In this document: in pieces, positions 15,048 to 23,351 of the stretch
Position numbering within the stretch: position 1 is the first letter of the stretch
Layout of the letters: each line of letters begins with the position of its first letter
Translations under genes and position numbers: made by a program
Notes under the pieces: model-generated
Databases searched by the model: none
Seen by the model: only the letters and a program-made list of their open reading frames with translations
Told to the model about the DNA's origin: nothing
Origin: Deltaproteobacteria bacterium
GTDB taxonomy: Bacteria > Myxococcota_A > Polyangia > Haliangiales > Haliangiaceae
Assembly (NCBI GenBank): GCA_025353585.1
Contig: JANXOM010000205.1
Coordinates: 1-32,887 of the forward strand
Direction of reading: 5' to 3'
Length of the DNA: 32,887 nt

Positions 15048-16304
15048 TCAGCCCGCCGCGGCGGGCGCGCCGGTCGCCGCGATCTGACGCGCGCGCGCCG
15101 CGAGGCCCCACGCGACCGACGTCAGCTCCTCGCCGCCGATGACGTGCTCGCCGCCGAACCGCGCCGCGAGTCGCGCCCGCACGGCCGGGACGAGCGAGCT
15201 GCCACCCGTGGCGAACACGCGGTCGACGGCCGACGCGGGGATGCCGGCGCGCGCGAGCACGTCGTCGAGCACCCGGTCGATGGCGGCGAGGTCCTCGGCG
15301 ATCCATTCGTCGAAGCCAGCGCGCGTCACCGGTAGCAACAGATCGAGCGCCTCGAGGGTCACGTCCGTACCGACGGCGGCCGTGAGCGCGACCTTGGCGC
15401 CCTCCACGGCGCGGTGCAGCGGCATGCCGAGATCTTCGTCGACGACGCGCACGAGCCGTTCGAACTTCACGGGCTCCTTGGCCCCCTGCGAGACGCGCTC
15501 GAGCAACGCCAGCGTGGTGGCTTCGCGCAAGAACGACAGCAGGTGCCAGCGCCGCAGGTTGCCGTAGAGCCACGCGGGGACCGGCGCCTCCGCGCCCATC
15601 TCGTTCGTCGTGTAGCGGGTGCCGCGGCCGAACGCGGGCGCGATGACCGCGTCGATCACGCGCGCGTCGAACGCGTCGCCGGAGACGCCGATGCCGCCGG
15701 TCGCGAGGACCTGGCCCGAAGGAAACCCCGGGCCGACCCGCACGACCGTGAAGTCCGTCGTACCGCCGCCGAAGTCGGCGACGACCAGCAGCTCGTCGTG
15801 GTCGAGGCGGGCGGCGTAGCGCGCGGCGGCGCCCACCGGCTCGTACTCGAAGTGGACCTCGTCGAAGCCCGCGCTCGCGAGCGCCGTGCGCATGCGACCG
15901 ACGGCGCGCGCGTCATCGGCCGCATCCTCGGCGCCCCAGTAGCGCACCGGCCGTCCGATCACGCAGCGGGTCCCGAGATCGATCGGCGCGGCCGCGCGAA
16001 CCTGCCGCAGGAACGCTGCGATCATGTCCTCGAGCACCCAGCGGCGCTGGAAGATCTGCGTCTTCGAGAACGACGAGCTCGCGAGGTGCGACTTGATCGA
16101 CTGGATCAACCGGCCCTCGCCGCCGGTCTCGAGGTAGCGGGCGATCGCCGGCGTGCCGGCGGTGACGGTCCCGTTGGGCTCGAAGTAGAGGATGGTGCGC
16201 CAGTGCGGCGCGCCCGCGAGCGGGACGAGCTTGACGTCGCCCGCGTCGTCCGCGATCGCGACCGCCGTGTTCGTGGTGCCGAAGTCGATGCCGACGTGCG
16301 CCAT
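15048..16304 (-). CDS. Hsp70-family protein, YegD-like, ATPase domain only
   Basis: The protein has 418 residues. It has the actin/Hsp70 ATPase fold: phosphate-1 motif GIDFGTTNT (5-13), phosphate-2 VVADFGGGTTDF (about 173-184) and adenosine motif VFATGGSSLVP (about 363-373). The length matches YegD-type proteins, which lack the peptide-binding and lid domains of DnaK. So it is probably not a general chaperone; such proteins have no settled role. It is not next to dnaJ or grpE. The ATG is clear but has no obvious ribosome site. It faces the small membrane protein gene divergently across 80 bp. Confidence 0.88.
   Translation of the reverse strand: MAHVGIDFGTTNTAVAIADDAGDVKLVPLAGAPHWRTILYFEPNGTVTAGTPAIARYLETGGEGRLIQSIKSHLASSSFSKTQIFQRRWVLEDMIAAFLRQVRAAAPIDLGTRCVIGRPVRYWGAEDAADDARAVGRMRTALASAGFDEVHFEYEPVGAAARYAARLDHDELLVVADFGGGTTDFTVVRVGPGFPSGQVLATGGIGVSGDAFDARVIDAVIAPAFGRGTRYTTNEMGAEAPVPAWLYGNLRRWHLLSFLREATTLALLERVSQGAKEPVKFERLVRVVDEDLGMPLHRAVEGAKVALTAAVGTDVTLEALDLLLPVTRAGFDEWIAEDLAAIDRVLDDVLARAGIPASAVDRVFATGGSSLVPAVRARLAARFGGEHVIGGEELTSVAWGLAARARQIAATGAPAAAG
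15051..15066. terminator. 16-bp palindrome at the end of the Hsp70 gene
   Basis: GCCCGCCGCGGCGGGC is a perfect palindrome immediately before the stop of the minus-strand Hsp70 gene, facing the convergent gene that ends at 15028. It has no U-tract. It may slow polymerase from both sides or may just be codon-bias chance. Confidence 0.25.
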
Positions 16305-16384
16305 GGGGCGTGCAACTTGCGCGATCGCGCGCCGCTTTACTAGCGGGCGACCACCCGGTATCCTCTGCGAGGCAAGAGGGGGCG

Positions 16385-16825
16385 ATGCAGACGACGATCA
16401 GGGGCGTCTCCCAGGGCAAGCCCGCCACCCTCGACGTCAGCGGCGACACGCTCACCTGGCGCGCCACGCGGACCGGGCTCTCCCCGGGGCCCGATAACGT
16501 CGCGACGACGATTCACGACGTGAAGGACGTCGCCTGGCTCGAGAAGCGCTGGAGCGCGGGCGGGCTCGGGCTCGGCGTGCTCGCCTGCTTCTGGATGGCG
16601 ACGGAGGGGATCGTCGTCGGCGCGATCGGCCTCGCGGTGGCCGCGCTGCTGGTGTGGCGCAACCTCGCGCGCCCGACCCGCAAGCTGTTGCTGCTCTGCG
16701 GCGACCGCCGGCTGCTCCTCGACGTCGCGGCGGACAGCGCGGCCGCGGCCCGCGAGCTGACCGCCCGGATCCGCCACACGCAGCTCCACGGCGATCTGCC
16801 GTCCTCGCCGCCCACGCTGCCGTAG
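16385..16825 (+). CDS. Small membrane protein with two TM helices
   Basis: A protein of 146 residues, not recognised. Residues about 1-55 look like a small beta domain. Two hydrophobic helices follow (about 58-95, LGLGVLACFWMATEG then GAIGLAVAALLVW). A basic stretch (RNLARPTRKLLLL) and a short C-terminal cytosolic tail end it. The layout recalls PH-like or DUF3592-type small membrane proteins, but no match is certain. The ATG at 16385 is fixed by a strong Shine-Dalgarno AAGAGGGGG; a TATCCT 20 nt further upstream would give a leadered mRNA. The next gene starts 13 bp after the stop. Confidence 0.7.
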   Translation: MQTTIRGVSQGKPATLDVSGDTLTWRATRTGLSPGPDNVATTIHDVKDVAWLEKRWSAGGLGLGVLACFWMATEGIVVGAIGLAVAALLVWRNLARPTRKLLLLCGDRRLLLDVAADSAAAARELTARIRHTQLHGDLPSSPPTLP

Positions 16826-16831
16826 TACGCT
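16826..16831 (+). promoter_or_regulatory. Putative -10 box (TACGCT) of the GS-linker lipoprotein gene
   Basis: TACGCT lies 7 nt upstream of the ATG at 16839, directly after the stop of the preceding gene. No Shine-Dalgarno is seen. Confidence 0.4.
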
Positions 16832-16838
16832 CGCCGAC

Positions 16839-17633
16839 ATGGGGACCCGCGCGCTGGCGGTGGTATTCGTCGCGGCTTGTAGCTTCCAGCCTCAGGGGAA
16901 CGGCGTCACCGCCGACGGCTCACCGGCGCCCGACGGTTCCGGCAGCGGCTCCGGTAGCGGCTCCGGCAGCGGCTCCGGTAGTGGCTCCGGTAGTGGCTCC
17001 GGGTCCGGGTCCGGCTCCGCCGTCGGCTGCAACGGAACGGTCTGGCAGGCCGACTTCAGCGGCGATCCCACGATGCAGGACAACAACGGCGATGGGACGC
17101 CGGACTTCGCGTTCCGCGATCTCTCGCCGTTCAATGCCTCTCAGGTCGGCACGGGGATCTGGACCGCGCGCAGCGGGGGCGCCCCGCTCGACACCCAGCC
17201 CAAGCAGCTCTTCGACACGCGCACGCTCGTCGACGTGCGCATGCGCGCCGCCGGGGATGGCAGCGACGCCGCGCAGTTCTTCATCAACGTCGGCTACAGC
17301 CCCCGCTCCGACGTGTTCTCACCGGTCTTCGTGAACGTCGCGCGCGCGAGCGACGGCGCGACGCAGACGGCGACCCTGTTCACGAAGAATCTCGCCGGCC
17401 AGCCGTTCCCGCTCTCCCAGATCACCGGGCTCGGGCGCACGGACTTCATCGAGTTCACGCTCGACATCGACCCCGTCGCGCACACGGTCGCCTCGAAGCA
17501 CCTCGGTCAGGTCGGCGTGGGACTGCTCGGCGTCTTGACCAGCGCCAGCAAAGACCAGTGGGCGAGCGTGCTCGCGACCGGCGCGAACGCGGACTTCGAC
17601 CTCGTTCGCATCGAGGTCTGCCCCGCGCAGTAG
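16839..17633 (+). CDS. Lipoprotein with Gly-Ser repeat linker and beta-rich domain
   Basis: The protein has 264 residues. The short signal peptide ends in FVAACSF (lipobox VAAC, C14). A linker with 14 GS dipeptides (residues 33-60) joins it to a domain of about 200 residues that begins with a Cys (VGCNG) and ends in EVCPAQ. That domain has the alternating pattern of a beta-sandwich, as in exported carbohydrate-binding or LamG-like folds, with acidic DNNGDGTPDF near 86, a possible calcium loop. This layout of lipobox, GS-linker and globular domain is common in Kofleriaceae-type surface proteins, in my recollection. Function unknown. Its stop lies 6 bp from the convergent fumarase stop. Confidence 0.78.
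   Translation: MGTRALAVVFVAACSFQPQGNGVTADGSPAPDGSGSGSGSGSGSGSGSGSGSGSGSGSGSAVGCNGTVWQADFSGDPTMQDNNGDGTPDFAFRDLSPFNASQVGTGIWTARSGGAPLDTQPKQLFDTRTLVDVRMRAAGDGSDAAQFFINVGYSPRSDVFSPVFVNVARASDGATQTATLFTKNLAGQPFPLSQITGLGRTDFIEFTLDIDPVAHTVASKHLGQVGVGLLGVLTSASKDQWASVLATGANADFDLVRIEVCPAQ
16935..17018 (+). repeat. Tandem repeat coding for (Gly-Ser)14
   Basis: Fourteen 6-bp units of the form GGNTCC or GGNAGN alternate in a partly 12-bp period (GGCTCCGGCAGC/GGTAGC), all in frame. Such repeats can gain or lose units by slippage, changing linker length without breaking the frame. Confidence 0.85.
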
Positions 17634-17639
17634 GGTCGA

Positions 17640-19292
17640 CTACCTCGCGACGGGCAGCGCGGTCTTCCCCGCGCCGCCGCCCGCGATCCCCGCGAAGAAA
17701 TCGTTGCCCTTGTCGTCCACCACGATGAACGCCGGGAAGTCGACCACGTCGATCTTCCACACCGCCTCCATCCCGAGCTCGGCGTACTCGAGCACGGACA
17801 CGCTCTTGATGCAGTCCTGCGCGAGCTTCGCGGCCGGTCCGCCGATCGAGCCGAGGTAGAACCCGCCGTGCGCCTTGCACGCGACCGTCACCGCCGGCGA
17901 GCGGTTGCCCTTCGCGAGCATGACGAGGCTGCCGCCCGCGGCCTGGAACGCGTCGACGTAGCTGTCCATGCGGCCGGCCGTCGTCGGCCCGAACGAGCCG
18001 GACGCCATGCCCACCGGCGTCTTCGCCGGGCCCGCGTAGTAGACGGCGTGATCCTTCAGGTACTGCGGCAGCCCCTCGCCGCGGTCGAGCCGCTCTTTGA
18101 GCTTCGCGTGCGCGATGTCGCGCGCGACGATCAGCGGGCCGGTCAGCGAGAGCCGCGTCTTGATCGGGTAGCGCGAGAGCGTCGCGCGGATCTCGCTCAT
18201 CGGCTGGCGCAGGTCGATCTTCACGACCTCGCCCGCGAGCTCCTCGTGCGTGGGCAGCGGCAGGTACTGCGCCGGATCGTGCTCCAGCTGCTCGAGGAAC
18301 ACGCCCTCGCGCGTGATCTTCCCGAGGGCCTGGCGATCCGCCGAGCACGAGACGGCGATCGCGACCGGGCAGCTCGCGCCGTGACGCGGCAGGCGAATGA
18401 CGCGCGCGTCGTGGCAGAAGTACTTGCCGCCGAACTGCGCGCCGATCCCCGTGTTGCGCGAGATCTCGAGGACGCGCTGCTCCCACTCGCGATCGCGGAA
18501 CGCGCGGCCGAGCTTGTTGCCCTCGCTCGGCAGGTCGTCGAGGTAGCGCGCCGACGCGAGCTTCGCCGTCTTGAGCGCGTACTCGGCGGACGTGCCGCCG
18601 ATGACGATCGCCACGTGGTACGGCGGGCAGGCCGCCGTGCCGAGGGAGCGTAGCTTCGCGTCGAGGAACGCGGCGAGCGCCGTCGGGTTGAGCAGCGCCT
18701 TCGTCTCCTGGAACAGCAGCGACTTGTTCGCCGAGCCGCCGCCCTTGGCCATGAACAGGAAGTGATACTCGTCGCTGTCGGTCGCGTAGATCTCGATCTG
18801 CGCGGGCAGGTTGTTGCCGGTGTTCGTCTCCTCGAACATGTCGAGCGGCGCGACCTGCGAGTACCGGAGGTTGCTGGTCTCGTAGGTGTCGAAGACGCCG
18901 CGCGCGATGGCCGCTTCGTCGCCGCCGCCGGTGAACACGAGCTGGCCCTTCTTGCCCATCACGATGGCAGTGCCGGTGTCCTGGCAGCCCGGGAGGATGC
19001 CGCCGGCGGCGATGTTCGCGTTCTTGAGGAGCTCGAGCGCGACGAAGCGATCGTTCTGCGAGGCTTCGGGATCGTCGAGGATCTTCCGCAACTGGCCGAG
19101 GTGGCCCGGCCGCAGGAGGTGCGCGATGTCGCGCATGGCCTCGCGCGTGAGCAGCGTCAGCGCCGCCGGCTCGACGGCGAGGAACCGCTCGCCGCGCGCC
19201 TCGAACGTGGAGACGTGGTCGGCCGTGAGCTTGCGGTACGGCGTGTCGGCGTGGTGGCCGGACTCGAGGATCGCTTGAAACTCGAACTGCAT
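17640..19292 (-). CDS. fumA: Class I (iron-sulfur) fumarate hydratase
   Basis: The protein has 550 residues, the full length of one-subunit class I fumarases. It interconverts fumarate and malate in the TCA cycle using a 4Fe-4S cluster. Likely cluster Cys are C103 (PGCQDTGTA), C222 (TAACPPYH) and C308 (GASCPVA). The N-terminal half carries the cluster domain, with KGGGSANKS and [15 protein letters not shown] motifs; the C-terminal beta domain holds [20 protein letters not shown]. The gene follows the cytochrome b/c gene by 18 bp on the same strand, so the Krebs-cycle enzyme is apparently co-transcribed with a quinol-oxidising complex. The cluster is oxygen-sensitive, so this suits microaerobic or low-oxygen conditions. 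Confidence 0.93.
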   Translation of the reverse strand: MQFEFQAILESGHHADTPYRKLTADHVSTFEARGERFLAVEPAALTLLTREAMRDIAHLLRPGHLGQLRKILDDPEASQNDRFVALELLKNANIAAGGILPGCQDTGTAIVMGKKGQLVFTGGGDEAAIARGVFDTYETSNLRYSQVAPLDMFEETNTGNNLPAQIEIYATDSDEYHFLFMAKGGGSANKSLLFQETKALLNPTALAAFLDAKLRSLGTAACPPYHVAIVIGGTSAEYALKTAKLASARYLDDLPSEGNKLGRAFRDREWEQRVLEISRNTGIGAQFGGKYFCHDARVIRLPRHGASCPVAIAVSCSADRQALGKITREGVFLEQLEHDPAQYLPLPTHEELAGEVVKIDLRQPMSEIRATLSRYPIKTRLSLTGPLIVARDIAHAKLKERLDRGEGLPQYLKDHAVYYAGPAKTPVGMASGSFGPTTAGRMDSYVDAFQAAGGSLVMLAKGNRSPAVTVACKAHGGFYLGSIGGPAAKLAQDCIKSVSVLEYAELGMEAVWKIDVVDFPAFIVVDDKGNDFFAGIAGGGAGKTALPVAR

Positions 19293-19310
19293 GTGCGGCC
19301 GAGCTTAGCC

Positions 19311-21029
19311 CTAGAGTGGCCCGAGCGCCGTCACGTCCGCGGCCGTCGCGGTACGCAGCCATACGAGGTAACCCGCGATCTCGTCGCGCTCGGCGAGCGT
19401 GAGCTCCTTGTCGAAGCGCGGCATCTCGCTGCTGTCGGGCCCCATGTGCAGGTGCGACTTCGGGTTACCGACGAACGAGAAGTAGTGCTCGCGGCTGCCG
19501 AGGCCGAACAGGTTCGGCGCGGACGTGCCGGGCGTGCCCTCCTCCATCGAGTGGCAGTCCGTGCACGCCTTGTCGAACGTCACCTTGCCCCGGTCGCGGG
19601 CGTCGGTCTTCGCGTCGGCCGCGCCAGTCTCCGAGTAGAGGAGCTCGACGAGATCCGCCTGCTCCCCCGGCCCCAGCTCGACGGGCTTCATCGCCGCGTC
19701 GGTCTTCGCGAGCTTCGTGTGGCCCCAGTACGCGTCGCCGCTCGGCGCGGCGAGGAAGCCACCGAGCCACGCGCGGTTGCCGTGCCCGGGCGCGATGATG
19801 GGACCCTTGCGATCCTTGCTCGCGGCGTCGTGGCAACCCTTGCAGCGCTGCTCGAACAGCGCACGCGCGCGGTACATCGGCGGCGTGGTGAAGACGTCGA
19901 GGCCACCGCTGCTCGGCACGCCGTTCGCGACGGCGAGCGCGCGGGCCTTGTCACCACGATCCTCCAGCGTCGCGAGCCGCTTGCCGAGCTCGACATCGTT
20001 GGCATCGCTCGTGAGCGAGACGACCGTCAGCCCCGCGATCAGCGCGAGGAGGCCGATGAACGCGCCGAGGATCGGCTTGCGCGTGCTCGGCGCGCGGCTC
20101 GGCGACCGATCGAGGATCGGCATCCCGATCAGGAACCCCGCGACGACCGCCGGCGCCGCCAACGCCGCGATCTTCTCCCACGACCCCGCGAGGACGCGGA
20201 GCTCGAAGAGCCAGCGGAAGTACCAGAGCGGACGCGCGTCGTACGCGGCGGAGGGATCGGCGGGCGCCGCGAGATCCGCGCCGTGCTGGTTCGCGGTGTA
20301 CGCCGCGAGCGCGGCGAAGGTGGCCGCCATCGCGAGCGCGGTGCGCAGCGACTGCCCGGGCCAGCGCGGCTCGGCGGGCGCCGTCTCGCGGGCGACGGTC
20401 GGCGTGGTGCCATGCCGGCGCGCGAGCCAGATGTGGACACCGATGAGGAACGTGATCAGGACCGGCAGCACGACGATGTGCAGGGCATAGAACCGGGTCA
20501 GCGTGAGGTTGCCGTAGTCGTTGCCGCCGATCGCGACGGCGCGGATCTGCTGGCCGATCACCGGCGTCCCGGCCGCGATCCCCACCTCGACGCGGTTCGC
20601 CCAGTAGCCCGCCTGATCCCAGCGCAACACGTAGCCGGTGACGGCCCACGCGAGGAGCAGCGCCATCAGGATCACGCCGAGCCACCACGTCAGCTCGCGC
20701 GGCTTCTTGTACGCGCCGTAGAGGCCGGTCTGGAGCAGGTGGAGGCCCGCGACGATCGCCATCGCCGAGCCGCCGTGGTGATGAAGCCCGCGCACGAGCC
20801 AGCCGAGGGCGGCCTGGTCCTGCACGTACGCGACCGAGGCCCACGCATCGGTGGACGAGGGGCTGTAGAACGCGGCGAGCGCGGCGCCCGTCGTCGCCTC
20901 GAGGACGAGCAGGAACACGAGCACCCAGCCGAAGACGTACGCGAACGACGGGCCGCCCGCGATCGTGCGGGCCTCACCCTCACCGATGCCGGTGCGCTCG
21001 CGAACGAACGCCAGGGCCTTGTCGATCAC
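19311..21029 (-). CDS. Cytochrome b6-type protein fused to a dihaem cytochrome c
   Basis: The protein has 572 residues. The first 210 hold four TM helices with two haem-b ligand pairs: H83/H97 on one helix and H184/H199 on the other. Fourteen residues lie between the second pair, as in cytochrome b6 rather than bc1 cytochrome b. A further TM region (about 225-340) holds RPLWYFRWLFEL, in the place of the PEWY quinol-site motif but with Leu for Glu. A soluble C-terminal domain carries two haem-c sites, CKGCH (396-400) and CTDCH (489-493), with a likely Met ligand in SSEMPRF. It would take electrons from quinol with the Rieske protein encoded just upstream. The start GTG overlaps the Rieske stop (GTGA). 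Confidence 0.92.
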   Translation of the reverse strand: MIDKALAFVRERTGIGEGEARTIAGGPSFAYVFGWVLVFLLVLEATTGAALAAFYSPSSTDAWASVAYVQDQAALGWLVRGLHHHGGSAMAIVAGLHLLQTGLYGAYKKPRELTWWLGVILMALLLAWAVTGYVLRWDQAGYWANRVEVGIAAGTPVIGQQIRAVAIGGNDYGNLTLTRFYALHIVVLPVLITFLIGVHIWLARRHGTTPTVARETAPAEPRWPGQSLRTALAMAATFAALAAYTANQHGADLAAPADPSAAYDARPLWYFRWLFELRVLAGSWEKIAALAAPAVVAGFLIGMPILDRSPSRAPSTRKPILGAFIGLLALIAGLTVVSLTSDANDVELGKRLATLEDRGDKARALAVANGVPSSGGLDVFTTPPMYRARALFEQRCKGCHDAASKDRKGPIIAPGHGNRAWLGGFLAAPSGDAYWGHTKLAKTDAAMKPVELGPGEQADLVELLYSETGAADAKTDARDRGKVTFDKACTDCHSMEEGTPGTSAPNLFGLGSREHYFSFVGNPKSHLHMGPDSSEMPRFDKELTLAERDEIAGYLVWLRTATAADVTALGPL

Positions 21030-21553
21030 GCTTCCTCGCGCGCCGCGGTATCGGCCTTGAACTGCTTCCAGACGAGTTGCAGGCGCCCGTCCTTCACCGC
21101 GATCGGCAACGGGTCCATGCCGCGCTTGCTCGGGCCGCTGAGCGGATCACCCGCGGCGGAGAACCGGCTGTCGTGGCACGGGCAGATGAAGTTCTGCTGC
21201 GTGAGATCCCAGCCGATCGCGCAGCCGAGGTGCGGACAGACCGCGGACAGGGCCTCGATCTTGTCGGGCGAGGTGCGGCGAAGCCACGCCGCGCCGAGCA
21301 CGACGTCGCGCGCGGCGGTCCACGCATCCTTCACGAGGGGGGCGACGATGTTGACCTTGCGCGGGTCGCCGCCGACCGGGATCAGATCCAGGTTGCCGAG
21401 ATCGATCGGATCGGTCGGCGTGGTGACGGTCGTCTTACCCGCCGGATCCAGCACGAGCCGGATCACGGGAGCGAGAACGACCAACCCGACGCCGCCACCC
21501 ACCGCGCAGGTCGCGAGCTTCAAGAATCCCCGGCGATCGGGTTCATCCACCAT
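21026..21553 (-). CDS. Rieske 2Fe-2S protein of a cytochrome b/c complex
   Basis: The protein has 175 residues. A twin-arginine-like signal anchor DRRGFLKLA (6-14) precedes one TM helix (about 18-36), so it is exported folded and stays anchored. The Rieske cluster motifs are CPHLGC (106-111) and CPCHDS (124-129). C106, H108, C124 and H127 hold the 2Fe-2S centre, and C111 and C126 form the stabilising disulfide. It would pass electrons from quinol to the cytochrome c domains of the next gene. The ATG at 21553 is preferred over a TTG at 21559 because TACCGT lies 6 nt upstream. Its stop overlaps the cytochrome gene start. Confidence 0.92.
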   Translation of the reverse strand: MVDEPDRRGFLKLATCAVGGGVGLVVLAPVIRLVLDPAGKTTVTTPTDPIDLGNLDLIPVGGDPRKVNIVAPLVKDAWTAARDVVLGAAWLRRTSPDKIEALSAVCPHLGCAIGWDLTQQNFICPCHDSRFSAAGDPLSGPSKRGMDPLPIAVKDGRLQLVWKQFKADTAAREEA

Positions 21554-21559
21554 CGGCAA

Positions 21560-21565
21560 ACGGTA
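21560..21565 (-). promoter_or_regulatory. Putative -10 box (TACCGT) of the Rieske-cytochrome-fumarase operon
   Basis: TACCGT on the minus strand lies 6 nt before the ATG at 21553. With no Shine-Dalgarno present, a leaderless operon mRNA is likely. Confidence 0.45.
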
Positions 21566-21666
21566 ACAGCGCGGCCGATCCGCGGCCTGCTTTCGAAACA
21601 GCTAACAGCGCAGCTCGCTTCACTTTTTTCAACATCGGTGGCGTGCCGCCACGGGCGACGTACGGC

Positions 21667-22071
21667 TCAGCCCATCGTGCGCTCTTCGCGCTCCTGATCC
21701 TCTTTGCACTTGATGCAGAGCGTGGTCTCCGGCCGCGCCTCGAGGCGCTTCTTGCCGATCGGCTCCTCGCAGATCTCGCAGATCCCGAACGTGCCGTCGC
21801 CGATCTTCTTGATGGCGAGGTCGAGCTTGGACAGGAGGCTCTTCTCGCGACCGCGGAGGCGGAACTCGAACGATTGGAGGTACTCGCTCGACGCGAGGTC
21901 CATCTCGTCCGGCAGGTCGTTCGTGTCGAGGCTCATGTTCTCGACCGCGAGCATCTGGCGCGCGCGCTCGAGCACGGCCTGACGCTTCTCCTCGAGGAGC
22001 TCTTGAAACTTCTTGAACTCCTTCTTGGTGAGGGACTTCGATGATGCGGTAGCAGCGGTAGCGGTGCTCAT
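21667..22071 (-). CDS. dksA: DksA/TraR-family RNA polymerase-binding regulator
   Basis: The protein has 134 residues. A long coiled-coil (about 15-90) carries at its tip DEMDLAS (55-61), equivalent to the D..D.A tip that reaches the RNA polymerase secondary channel. A zinc finger follows with C98/C101 and C119/C122 (FGICEICEEPI ... LCIKCKEDQE). DksA works with ppGpp to adjust transcription, including rRNA promoters. The start at 22071 has a good Shine-Dalgarno (GAGAGG). It lies 113 bp upstream of the Rieske gene on the same strand; co-transcription is possible but not required. Several DksA-like paralogues usually exist in Myxococcota, so this need not be the main one. Confidence 0.88.
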   Translation of the reverse strand: MSTATAATASSKSLTKKEFKKFQELLEEKRQAVLERARQMLAVENMSLDTNDLPDEMDLASSEYLQSFEFRLRGREKSLLSKLDLAIKKIGDGTFGICEICEEPIGKKRLEARPETTLCIKCKEDQEREERTMG

Positions 22072-22181
22072 GGATGACCTCTCCCGAAAAGGCGCGACAG
22101 CTTAGTGACGGTGGGGAGACCTGGCAACCCCCAAAGATGCGCTGACTGTCGCACGTGACGCGCCTTCCCGGGGTGGATGGC

Positions 22182-22187
22182 TTGACA
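22182..22187 (+). promoter_or_regulatory. Possible -35 box (TTGACA)
   Basis: This is a perfect TTGACA 31 bp before the ATG at 22219. The -10 region is poor (GAAACT at 17-bp spacing). If used, the mRNA would begin almost at the start codon. Confidence 0.3.
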
Positions 22188-22218
22188 GTCTGTAGGCGGT
22201 TGTCGAAACTTATGCGCC

Positions 22219-22419
22219 ATGGCCGGATCGGATAAGCGCAAGCAGTCTCTCTACTTTCCCGAGGACATGCTGAAGGAGATCCAGGACGAGGCGACCCGGC
22301 AAGACCGGTCGCTCTCGTGGATCGTTCAAAAGGCCTGGAAGATCGCCCGCAAGGAGATCATGAAGTACCCCTCGGTGAACGAGTTCCCCGGCGAGGAAGA
22401 CGAGAAAGAGATCGCCTGA
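22219..22419 (+). CDS. TIGR04563-like small protein with ribbon-helix-helix-like N-terminus
   Basis: The protein has 66 residues. It begins with KRKQSLYFPEDMLKEIQDEA, then RQDRSLSWIVQKAWKIARKEI. The short beta strand, two helices and SLSWIV turn are the pattern of small RHH-type DNA-binding proteins, and the sequence fits the TIGR04563 family, which I recall as restricted to Myxococcota-type genomes with several copies each. The tail is acidic. DNA binding is inferred. Its TGA overlaps the CTG where the hydrolase frame begins, suggesting coupled translation. Confidence 0.75.
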   Translation: MAGSDKRKQSLYFPEDMLKEIQDEATRQDRSLSWIVQKAWKIARKEIMKYPSVNEFPGEEDEKEIA

Positions 22420-23351
22420 ACGTAGGCTCGGGCACTCGCACAGGTGCGACCGCGTGGGGATACGCGGTTGCCGGAGACGGAAGCCCCATTTTCTACGAGA
22501 GCTGGGGCGAGCGCAGCGCGCTGACGCCTGTCCTGTTGTGCGACGGGATCGGCTGCGATGGCTACGTCTGGCGGTACCTCCGCCAGGACCTCGGCGCTCG
22601 GTTCGGGCTGCATCTTCACTACCGCGGGCATGGCCGGACGGCCGCGCCGCGCGATCCGACACGCGTCGGGGTCACCGACCTCGCGGACGACGTGGCGAGC
22701 GTGCTCGACGATGCCCTAGTCGACCGGGTCGTCCTCATGGGGCACTCGATGGGCGTCCAGGTCGCCCTCGAGACGTACAGGCGGCATCCCACGCGCGTGG
22801 CCGGCCTCGTCCTCGTGTGCGGCGCGTCGTCGCACCCGCTCAAGACGTTCCGCGGCGCCGGCGCGCTGGAGGACCTGCTGCCGACCATCCAGAAGTGGAT
22901 CCACCGCGTGCCGGGCGTCGTGAACCGCCTGACTCGCGCGGTGCTGCCCACCCGGCTCGCGTACGAGGTCGCCACGCGGTTGGAGGTCCGGCGCGAGCTC
23001 GTGGAGCCGGCCGACTTCATGCCGTACCTCGAAGGCATGGCCCGGATCGACACCCGGCTCTTCGTGGCCATGTTGTCGAGCGCAGGCCAGCACTCCGCGG
23101 ATGACCTGCTGCCTCATATAGGAGTGCCGGTCTTGGTCATCGCGGGTGGGCGCGACGGGTTCACGCCGCCGGACCGCAGCCGTGACATGGCCGCCGCGAT
23201 CCCGGGGGCGGAGCTGCTGGAGATCGCGAACGCATCGCACACGGCGCCCATCGAACGCCCGCACCTGGTGGACTGGACCGTCCGCGATTTTCTGGACCGG
23301 CGGATCGATGGCCTGGAGGGCCTCCCCGCCGCTACCCGACCCGTGGGTTAG
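22416..23351 (+). CDS. Alpha/beta-hydrolase fold protein
   Basis: This is a protein of about 311 residues with a typical hydrolase fold. The nucleophile is in GHSMG (S111), the acid is probably D247 in AGGRDGFTPP and the base is H275 in NASHTAPIERPH. HYRGHGRTA (68-76) is the usual strand-4 loop. It is cytosolic, and the substrate is unknown (ester, lactone and haloalkane hydrolases all look alike). No ATG, GTG or TTG occurs in frame near the conserved start: only GTG 22317, deep inside the preceding gene, or CTG 22416, whose last two bases begin that gene's TGA. I chose CTG; this is uncertain. Confidence 0.8.
   Translation: MNVGSGTRTGATAWGYAVAGDGSPIFYESWGERSALTPVLLCDGIGCDGYVWRYLRQDLGARFGLHLHYRGHGRTAAPRDPTRVGVTDLADDVASVLDDALVDRVVLMGHSMGVQVALETYRRHPTRVAGLVLVCGASSHPLKTFRGAGALEDLLPTIQKWIHRVPGVVNRLTRAVLPTRLAYEVATRLEVRRELVEPADFMPYLEGMARIDTRLFVAMLSSAGQHSADDLLPHIGVPVLVIAGGRDGFTPPDRSRDMAAAIPGAELLEIANASHTAPIERPHLVDWTVRDFLDRRIDGLEGLPAATRPVG

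Noticed and set aside
16935..17018. Short tandem repeats considered as a CRISPR array
   Set aside because: Units are 6-12 bp with no spacers and lie in frame, coding for Gly-Ser.
18762..21566. 934-codon plus-strand open frame antisense to the Rieske/cytochrome/fumarase operon
   Set aside because: The product is Arg/Glu/Val-rich with no domain, and the opposite strand has three well-supported genes.
22317..22415. Upstream extension of the alpha/beta hydrolase to GTG 22317
   Set aside because: It would overlap about 100 bp of the TIGR04563-like gene in another frame and add only Arg-rich residues absent from the hydrolase fold.
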